DNA of 64,000 nt from positions 121,011,671-121,075,670 of the forward strand of contig NC_068939.1 of assembly GCF_016801865.2 (NCBI RefSeq), given 5' to 3'. The stretch comes from Culex pipiens pallens (lineage: Eukaryota > Arthropoda > Insecta > Diptera > Culicidae). The notes below the pieces were generated by a model that was not told the origin of the DNA, made no database searches, and was given only the letters and a program-made list of their open reading frames with translations. Of this stretch, positions 56,718 to 64,000 are shown piece after piece. The position numbers were made by a program, and so were the translations under genes. How positions within the stretch are numbered: the stretch's first letter is position 1; every line of letters begins with the position of its first letter.

Positions 56718-56803
56718 ATGCTGTCCTACGTTTTCGTAGCCATCGAGCTGCTGCTGCAGATGTTCTCCAAAGGATGTCGGCTGGTGAAGCGGGAGTTCCA
56801 CGT
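56718..56803 (+). CDS. candidate first coding exon, gene unknown (3' part not found)
   Basis: An ATG with A at -3 (GGAGAATGC) opens a 29-codon frame, MLSYVFVAIELLLQMFSKGC then RLVKREFH, reaching a consensus donor GTAAGT (56804) in phase 2. The first ~15 residues are hydrophobic, like a signal anchor, and are followed by basic residues. It lies 161 bp after the candidate initiator. I cannot name the family from so short a piece. Downstream exons would lie beyond repeat-rich sequence or outside the window. A frame on the opposite strand (56559-57104) is longer but has no support. Confidence 0.4.
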
Positions 56804-57069
56804 GTAAGTTCCAGTAAACAGCGTTGTGAAACTCGTACAGGGTGTCGTGAACTTGGAACCCTGACCTTCGAGGTACAGCGGGATACGCAATCGATACGCA
56901 GTCTCTGAAGCAAGATTGACCCCCTCCCTTCGAGGGGAATCCGAGTCTAATGTCTAAAGTTATGTTGTGGTTGAGTAGCTTCCCCCTTAATCGATTTGGG
57001 GAGATGCCGCTCTTTGGCCATGCTCGCATACATTTCTGATACGGGAACAGGGTTGGTAATATCTGATTA

Positions 57070-57335
57070 AGGGCCAATACGCAGCTCCAAAGGAAAGGGG
57101 TCATGAATCAGCTTTAGGTAAGGTATGCACTTCGGAAGAAACCGGTCAAGAAAAAAATCAAATGGGCAGCAGCGGTAGCGAAAGCAAGCCAGAGAGGGCG
57201 AAGAAAAGCCCCAAGAAAATGTTCCCTCTCTTTTGTCCTGCCGTTCGTAAAGCTGTTTCTTGACCCCCTTTCTTTCCAAGAGCATACCTGCGCTTACGAA
57301 CAGCAGAACAAAGGAGAGGGAGCGATTTCTTGGGG
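57070..57335. mobile_element. MITE copy (CAGCAGAACAAAGGAGAGGG family), composite
   Basis: Contains both orientations of the family: AGGAAAGGGGTCATGAATCA at the left, TGTTTCTTGACCCCCTTTCT in the middle and CTTACGAACAGCAGAACAAA at the right. The arrangement suggests one full copy plus a partial second. Related to 32700-32925 and 38205-38400. Confidence 0.65.
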
Positions 57336-58340
57336 TAAAATCTAAATTACTGATCGAATTTTAATGAAAAAAAATGGTGTGTAGTTGATTTTTATTTGTG
57401 ATTCTCATTGTTAGCACCAATTATAAACAATTTGTTGTATGCAATCATTTTTCATCTATGACACCTGCTAGTGAAGTAGAGAAATCGATTTTCCGCTGAA
57501 TAATCCCGGTGATGATTTTCCAGTTTCCTTTACCGATTTTTCGTGCTTGAGAGAGGAGAGCCAAGTTCCCTTTCGATTTTTCCCTTGATGAGCGTCAAAA
57601 GATTTTCTTTTGATGAAAATTCTTCCATCGCTGGTAAACAGTTTGCAAAATATAATTGTTATTACTCTAGATTTTTTTCTAAGCTGTACTTTCAACATAT
57701 CCAAAGCTTTAAAAAAACGTTACTTAAACCACCTTTAGGTGATTGGTGCCTTCCTCACATTCATAAAGTCAAAAATTCAGTCAAAATAGCATCATTCCAC
57801 TTGACACGTTTCACAATTCAACTTTATTACGCATTTCTTTTGATAGGGTTTTCAGACCTTCAATCTTTCTGGCTCATCGGCAAGGTCTGATAAAAAAAAC
57901 CTATCCAATGATAGTTCGCATGGAAGATTCGGACAATACACTCAAACCCCGATGGTTTGACACCAACTGTTGTCAAACGAACGGGGTCACAATTTAGTTG
58001 GACATCCCTTTTACACACACACAGAGTTGCTCTATCCTGCATTTTTCGTGAGTCTTTTTGTAACATCTTAGGCTATTTTCACAAAAATTTTGAACGAATA
58101 AAAATCGTGGGCTCACCTTCAAATTGACTATTAAACTTAAAAATCAAAAAATCTCATAGAATTGGCGTGTGTTTTTCTTTCAGTGTATTTTTCAGAAAGC
58201 CCGTCAAATTTTCTACAAGTTTGTCTTTGACCTCTTTTTGATACGATGCAACGGCTTCGAGATACAGAAATATTTAAAATACGAAATACAAAAATATTTA
58301 AAACGCTTACACCCTTCTCAAATGTCATTATCGAGTGAAA
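57336..58340. other. repeat mosaic without genes
   Basis: Bases 57713-57770 carry the CCACCTTTAGGTGATTGGTG/CCTTCCTCAC terminus of the repeat seen at 48500. Bases 57943-58020 are a fragment of the CACTCAACCCC MITE (ACACTCAAACCCCGATGG). The rest is AT-rich, with no coding signal I trust. Confidence 0.5.
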
Positions 58341-58359
58341 CTGGCTCCATATACACACC

Positions 58360-58560
58360 CTGACTGACGGACGGGGCCGACAACGGCCCGAAAACCGCCC
58401 GACGGCTCGACAAAACGGCCCGAATTCCGACGGTTTGTCCGACGGAATTCGGGCCCTTTTCGTGCGTATATGCAACACTTTGTCCGACGATCGTCGAAAT
58501 CGACGTTTGAGAAAATCGACGTTGACGGGCCGATGTCGGGCCGTATTCGGGCGACTTTGT
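58360..58560. repeat. GC-rich block with repeated GGCCCGAATTC and GACGG words
   Basis: CGGCCCGAA occurs near 58386, 58414 and (inverted) 58447, and CGGGCCG/GGGCCGTATTCGGGC near 58528-58550. GACGGACGGGG and TTGTCCGACGG are also present. The pattern resembles the word-bearing elements, but I could not define terminal repeats. Confidence 0.4.
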
Positions 58561-59579
58561 TATTCAGATTGTCCTGCCATTGTCTGACACTTATTTTTCG
58601 GATTTTTGGATTAAATACATGTAAATACAAGAGATTTCAATTGCAAACAAGCACACTTTTTATTTTTTCAGGATAAATACTGTTCTTTACAATTTTGTTG
58701 TTGTCTTCGGCTTACTTTTGCTTGCCATGGTTGATACATACATGCAGGTACATTCTGCCTTCGTCTAAAATAAAGGTTTTTTCATATGTAATCATAACGA
58801 ACAAATGTAATCTGAACATATTTACCACTTCTTCCACCGCCTCGTCTCAGATGACCTGATGGTCATCGGCACAGACTGTTGTCCTCTTGATCGGAGATCC
58901 GAATCCACACCAATCGTCGTGGACCTCCGGATCGGTTCCTTCGGCGACGATAGCCTCTTTCAGCGCAATTGGCCGCGGCCGGTTCCCGTGCGGGGGAATT
59001 ACTCGTTCGCACTCAGTAATCTTAGAAATAAATTGAAGGAAATCAATCTTATCGGAATGAAAACTAAAGTCAAAGTTGATCTGTCATAAAATTTCATCAC
59101 CGCCTGCCCAGTTTTTTACTAGCCGATCAAAACGCACGACAAACGCTCGAAAATGGCAGGACTCAATCTACTTCGAGCAGATAACGCTTCAAATCGCACG
59201 ACCGCGGGACTTCAGTCTAACAGGGAAAATTGCTTATATAAGCGTAAAATAACTTGTCTACAAAGTTTCATTGAAATCGGAGAGGGCCGAGAAAAAAGTA
59301 CCTAAAAAATCCAGTATTGAACTGGAATTGCTCAAATAATAACAACTTTTGATAGGGTTGTCAGATCTTTAATGTTTTGGGCTCGTAGGAAAGGTCTTTT
59401 CAATACCATTGTATAACATTCTTACCTAAAACACCCTTTTTACAATCTTCTGAAATGTAGTCAAGATCATTTTTTTAGCATAACTTTTGAAGTACTTAAC
59501 TAAACTTGCTGATTTTAAATAGAGACTTATGGGACCCCAAGACGGATCGAATGAGACCAGAATGGTAAAAATCCGTAAA
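58561..59579. other. gene-free stretch
   Basis: Bases 58840-59020 have higher GC and a 76-codon + frame without recognised domain. Bases 59240-59580 belong to the same repeat family as 60900-61200 (CAAGATCATTTTTTTAGCAT, AAGTTTCATTGAAATCGGAG). No gene is supported. Confidence 0.35.
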
Positions 59580-59770
59580 GTCAATCAGGAGATAATCGAG
59601 TGACAATTTCTGTCCACCCACCTACACACATCCACACAGACATTTGCTCAGAACATGATTCTAAGTCGATGTGTATACGTGAAGGTGAGTCTAGGTGGTC
59701 GAATTAAAAAGTTCATTTTTCGAGTGATGTTATAGCCTTTCCTCATTAAGGTGAGGAAGGCAAAACATTA
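59580..59770. mobile_element. terminal part of the CCTTCCTCAC repeat family
   Basis: CACACAGACATTTGCTCAGA, GATTCTAAGTCGATGTGTAT and CATTAAGGTGAGGAAGGCAA are in the same order as in 48880-49052 and 63360-63522. It ends near TTAATCCACCGTAAGGTGG. Confidence 0.65.
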
Positions 59771-60706
59771 ATTAATCCACCGTAAGGTGGTTTATGCCTC
59801 AAATTAATATAGTTTTTATGGTTAAATAAAAATGTCTAACCTACAATGTTTTCTAAATAATACTTCATATAGGGGAAATATGCCCATTTTAAGCCTAATA
59901 AGCGGTCGTGTTTGAATGATGCTGGATAATCTGGATAGTTCCTTGAAATTCACTAAAACCAAGTACACCAACGAGTAGAGCAACTTTTTGTGAACATTTC
60001 TGTTTATTTTCACTTTTATCGAAAATTATGCTATTCCTTTTACAAGCATTTACAAAAAAATCAAAACTGCATTCTAATCAATCGAGTGCATTGAGCCACG
60101 CCCATTTTTCTATTTTCAGCTTAGTTCTTTTTTTCTTCCAGCGCATTTTGGGTCTGCTTAGTGCTGCCAAAATTGATGAAATTTTAAGCGAACACTCACG
60201 AAAAGTAGCAAAAAAAAAATCGAAAAAAAACACGAAAAGTAGCATTTATAGCGAAAGTTTCCTGGCAGCACTTGCTCACTCCAACAGGCGCTGCACCACA
60301 CTCAAAATAGTTTTCACCACAGTGTTGCATGAAAATATATGCGATTATTTTCCATAACGATGTTCATGCCAAATCTACGTGAATTTCAGGAGGCTAGGCT
60401 TGATCCTTTTTCTAACACACCAATACAGTCATGAACCACATCACATGAATTTCACGACAATGTTGCGGTCAGTTCACGCAGCCTTTACCTTCTCGAAATG
60501 TTATATCCACATTATTCTCCAGTGTTTTTTTTTAAATACAGGGTGATGGGGGTGAGTTTTGTTCTCCTTTTGTGAGTTCAGTGATTTGTTAACAAAGAAA
60601 AATTTGATATTATTTTTTCCTTTTATTTTCAAATTTTCATAAATCACATCACATTTTCCTTACTACATCACACCACAAAAAAACACACTATCACAATTCA
60701 CTTTTT

Positions 60707-61750
60707 GCCTTCCTCACCTTACTGAGGAAAGGCTATAAAATCACTCGAAAAATAAAATTCTTAATTCGACCTCGTAGACCCACCTTCACGTATACCTATC
60801 GACTCAGAATCATGTTCTGAGCAAATGTCTGTGTGGATGTGTGTAGGTGGGTGGACAAAAAAATTGTCACTCGATTATCTCCGGACTGGATGAATGGATT
60901 TTGACCGTATTAGTCTCATCCGATCCGTCTTGGAGTCCCATAGGTTTCTATTTAAAATCAGCAAGTTTAGTTAAGTACTTCAAAAGTTATGCTAAAAAAA
61001 CAATTTTGGCGTATGTCCGGAAGATTTAAAAAGGGTGGTTTTTGCAAGAAACCCTATCATGTGATACATTTTCAGAAAGGTATTAAAAAGACCTTTCAAA
61101 TGAGCTTAAAACATCAAGGATCTAACAACCCTATCAAAAGTTATTAGCACTTAAGTGTTATTTATACACTTTTTGGAGGCCGGATCTCAGATATTTCAGT
61201 AAAAATGATGTCCGGGTCCATCATGCGACCCATCGTTAGTTAGATAATTGAAAAACCTTTCAAATGAGCCTAAAACATCAAGGATTTGACAACCCTATCA
61301 AAAGTTATTAGCACTTAAGTGTTATTTATACACTTTTTGAAAGCCGGATCTCAGATATTTCAGTAAAAATTATGTCCGGGTCCATTATGCGACCCATCGT
61401 TAGTTAGATAATTGAAAGACCTTTCAAATGAGCCTAAAACATCAAGGATCTGACAACCCTATCAAAAGTTATTGGCACTTAAGTGTTATTTATATACTTT
61501 CTGGAGGCCGGATCTGAGATATTGTGATAAAAATATTGTCTGAATCTTCCATGTGAACTTTCGTTGGATAGGTTTTTTTTATCAGACTTTGCCGATGAGC
61601 CAGAAAAATTGAAGGTCTGCGAACCCTATCAAAAGAAATCAGTAATAAAATTGATTTGTTAAATATGTTAAGGGAATGTTGCTATTTTTACTGAATGTAT
61701 TAACTTTATGAATGTGAGGAAGGCACCAACCACCTAAAGGTGGATTAGGT
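60707..61750. mobile_element. CCTTCCTCAC-family repeat, full-length-like copy
   Basis: Starts TGCCTTCCTCACCTTACTGA and ends GTGAGGAAGGCACCAACCAC, then CTAAAGGTGGATTAGGT. It shares GACTCAGAATCATGTTCTGA and TGTGTGGATGTGTGTAGGTG with other copies. Its interior contains a 164-bp tandem repeat (separate entry). Terminal complementarity (CCTTCCTCAC/GTGAGGAAGG) is 10-11 bp. Confidence 0.75.
61091..61580. repeat. ~3-copy tandem repeat, period 164 bp
   Basis: ACCTTTCAAATGAGC starts units at 61091, 61255 and 61419. Units 1 and 2 are almost identical, and unit 3 diverges after TCTGAGATATTGTGATAAAA. Each unit includes ATGTCCGGGTCCAT and CGACCCATCGTTAGTTAGAT. A diverged single unit is at 12140-12250. Confidence 0.88.
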
Positions 61751-61769
61751 ATCGTTTTTATATTGTATT

Positions 61770-62250
61770 CTATTCTGCGACATCAGCACACACACGCAAA
61801 AATGGTCCAGGTTTGGGGCTAATCGCTTGTAGCTTGCGGACAGTTGGGCGGCCTACCCTTTTACCGACGGTTGTCGGTTTTATACCGGTATCTCGATTGC
61901 AAACAATGGTCACGGCCACGAACAGTATACCGACCGATACTTCCATCACCTTCTTCGCAGCCTGCTTGACTCCCTTGGAGGCCGGTCCCGCTGGGCCTTG
62001 CGCACCTCTTGCCTAATGCTACACTTGGCCATTGTGGTGGAGGCTCCGATTAGGCGTGCTGCCATGGACGTTCTGGATCCGTGGTCTAGAAAATAAGAAC
62101 ATATAAATTTAATGCAATGCTCTTGGCTAAATACGATAAAATTATGCGCATAATACTTACTTTTCACGTATCGATTTCAAAGATCAATACTATTTCTGTT
62201 CCGGTGACCGATGGCAAAAACTATGTTTAGTCGATGAGAAGCAGCAGCAA
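61770..62250 (-). pseudogene. frameshifted small-protein gene relic with apparent intron
   Basis: On the minus strand a donor GTAAGT (62160) and an acceptor TTCTTATTTTCTAG (ending 62086) bound a 75-bp intron. The next exon has an ATG at 62065 reading MAARLIGASTTMAKCSIRQE, then VRKAQR, and stops after 39 codons at 61946. In the neighbouring frame, starting at the same point, GPAGPASKGVKQAAKKVMEV continues to SVGILFVAVTIVC, a membrane-type segment, open to 61770. The two halves look like one short membrane protein broken by a single-base shift. The family is not recognised. It lies inside word element E, so capture is possible. Confidence 0.45.
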
Positions 62251-62644
62251 ACTGATTGGCGATTGCCCACAGCCTTGCACGCCTGGCTCAAAATTTTCAG
62301 ACAGGAAAATCACGCAACTTTTCAACTCTGCTCATCGTCGTCACTTTTCACCACAATGTTGCATGAAATGATCAGTGGATATTTTCCATACCACTTTACT
62401 TGCGCATGTGACATGAATTTCATGCAAACCCAAATCAGCTGACCCGCAAGCCACGCCTCCAAATTTTCAGGCATGAATTTCACGTGGTATTTTGTTGTGT
62501 GAGTGTAAGCTGCGTGGAAATCAAGCAGAGTTGACATGAATGTAATGTGACTGTTGCATGACTCATGCAAAACGTTGTTTTCAAACGAAAATTGGTTGCC
62601 ACCGGAATTTTCATGCAACTCTGTGGTGAAAGGTTTTTTGAGTG

Positions 62645-63170
62645 CAGCATGTTGGTGGTGTTGGTGGCCACCCTTTGTTCTTTATTTGCCTTCGCTTCTC
62701 GCTCGGTTTTCTTCAGCCTTCGATTAGAATCAGTATTCAAAATTGAAACGTAAAAAGACTTAGCGCGTTTATTTTTTTGTTGGTGCTTGCTAATTATTTA
62801 CATTTTTCGGGATTATTTTTCAAGTGAGTGACTAAGTAATGGTCAAAAGAACATGTTGCCGGTAGTTGGAGGCAATTTTATATCTTAAGCGCTTTGAAAT
62901 CGTTAGCACAAGTAAAAAGATTTTGATGGCGACTTTCGTTAAGCAGTTAACCTCCGATCTTGCGTGTGGATGTGTGTGCCACCAAGATGATGAGAAATGG
63001 TCTCGCAAAATAGATATTATAATCAAAAGTGCATTAAATTTGATCTTTTTGGCCAGTAAATGGCATAAATTTGCGTGCTTACTCGAGGCGGTGCTGTTGC
63101 TGGTAAGTTTATAGCCTGAAAAGTATTTTTGGAGCTTTAATCGAGCATCAAACTCTCCATATGACGAAGA
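62645..63170. other. gene-free stretch
   Basis: AT-rich sequence. Frames such as 62832-63209 (minus, 125 codons) have no recognisable domain and mirror composition only. Nothing further is supported. Confidence 0.35.
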
Positions 63171-63522
63171 TAGGTCTTTCAAATAGACGGGGTTCATAAC
63201 AAAAACCACCCTTTTTACAATCTTCTGAACATCAGCAACAATTTTGGAGTACTTTTCTAAACTTCATAATATTAACTAGGGTCCTACCGGACGGATCAAA
63301 TTAGACCAAAACGGTCCAAATCGGTTCAGCCAGTCCGGAGGTAATCAAGTACATTTTTTTAAGTGCACAGACTCACATCCAGACACACGCACAGACATTT
63401 TTTCAGAATTTTATTCTGAGTCGATATGTATACGTGAAGGAGGGTCTTTGAGGTCGAATTAAGAAGTTCATTTTTCGAGTGATTTTATAGCCTTTCCTCA
63501 GTAAGATGAGGAAGGCAAAAAG
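63171..63522. mobile_element. fragment of the CCTTCCTCAC repeat family
   Basis: Ends TTTCCTCAGTAAGATGAGGA and AGGCAAAAAG, preceded by CACGCACAGACATTTTTTCA and GAGTCGATATGTATACGTGA, in the family order. The left part (CCACCCTTTTTACAATCTTC) matches 59430-59460. Confidence 0.65.
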
Positions 63523-64000
63523 GGCCTAACTATACACATATAAACTCTACATATTTTTCAAATCGCTTCGCTTCGGATTCGGACAGACTGGATTTCGCCA
63601 TGTGATGTGATAATTGTCTAAGCCCAAGTTGCTTGGGATTGATAATTGGGAATAGAACCAATTCCACCTGAACCAGATTCTCACCACCATGACAGCCGTC
63701 CATTGCCGGCCGCTCCCATCTCCACCGCGCACTAGGGACAAGGATAGGGGATTTGGAAGACGGGAAGTGTTGATGCTCCACTTAACATTCCAACGCCCCC
63801 TTAGAGGGGGTGACATTGGGTCAAATGAAACTAAAATGATGCTCAAATACAACGATATGGTAAAAACAAGTCATCCAACAGTGTTTCTTGTTCGAGGGGA
63901 TCGTATTGACACGCTACAATGTTTGAAGTGGAGATTTTCAAACATTTGGGTAGTTTTCGAGCAATTCTAACAAAAATATTAGAAAAATGATTTTTCTAGA
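63523..64000. other. low-copy sequence at window end, no gene recognised
   Basis: Overlapping frames at 63530-63970 on both strands carry no domain. I see no splice sites that would link them to the candidate exon at 56718. Confidence 0.35.

Larger units (their letters stand above)
60299..62644. mobile_element. 'word' element E (CACCACA.TGTTGCATGAAA), 2.3 kb, with insert and gene relic
   Basis: The left end CACTCAAAATAGTTTTCACC, followed by ACAGTGTTGCATGAA, mirrors the right end TTTTCATGCAACTCTGTGG, followed by TGAAAGGTTTTTTGAGTG. Internal words include TTTCACCACAATGTTGCATG (about 62346), CATGAATTTCACGACAATGT (about 60445) and CATGAATTTCATGC/CATGAATTTCACG in the right third. A CCTTCCTCAC-family repeat (60707-61750) is inserted, and a small frameshifted gene relic lies between. 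No target duplication was found. Confidence 0.6.

Noticed and set aside
56559..57104. 181-codon minus-strand frame opposite the candidate exon
   Set aside because: No family resemblance, and the plus strand shows ordered promoter, ATG and donor signals; at most one of the two can be real and the plus strand is better supported.
1..64000. Bacterial-type operon, integron or defence system
   Set aside because: Introns, poly(A) signals, MITEs and SINEs show this is animal nuclear DNA; no prokaryotic gene was found.

Overview
This is eukaryotic, insect-type nuclear DNA. The two recognisable genes are written in GC-rich codons inside AT-rich sequence. They use short GT-AG introns and AATAAA signals, and they sit among large numbers of miniature inverted-repeat elements (MITEs), foldback elements and tRNA-headed SINEs. 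A tincar-like gene, an insect-type PSMB3 and repeat families of this style point to a culicine mosquito, most likely Culex. That assignment is inference, since no species-diagnostic sequence was tested.

Layout. Bases 1-27438 hold no exon I can support and are probably a large upstream intron of the tincar-like gene. They are a mosaic of nested repeats: foldback elements (1655-3012, 5710-7523, 9885-11378), elements with repeated internal words (3451-4858, 5213-5564), a 730-bp tandem duplication (16271-17845), a ~96-copy 8-bp satellite (22404-23174) and an element carrying an exon-intron-exon-like segment (25106-26365). Bases 27439-31773 carry the 3' part of the tincar-like gene in four exons on the + strand (1074 residues plus a split first codon), followed by a long AT-rich 3' UTR. 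Bases 39221-39838 are a complete intronless coding region for proteasome subunit beta type-3, with a probable 5' UTR intron and a poly(A) signal.

From 40 kb onward the window is almost entirely nested mobile DNA. It includes a TA-flanked element (40343-44614) that contains a complete young non-autonomous LTR retrotransposon (41348-44282, minus strand, tRNA-Ser primer site), two long TA-flanked 'word' elements (48126-50368, 53476-55935) containing a tRNA-headed SINE and a truncated non-LTR element with target duplications, and several foldback elements. Two weaker gene signals occur here: a possible first coding exon with an initiator and downstream promoter element at 56557-56803, and a frameshifted small-protein relic with an apparent intron on the minus strand at 61770-62250.

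The most unusual pattern is a set of otherwise unrelated inverted-repeat elements, most of them TA-flanked, that obey one rule: a 10-20-bp word in the terminal repeat recurs inside the element in both orientations. Each family has its own word. The two genes show no functional link; tincar is a developmental membrane protein and PSMB3 a housekeeping proteasome subunit.
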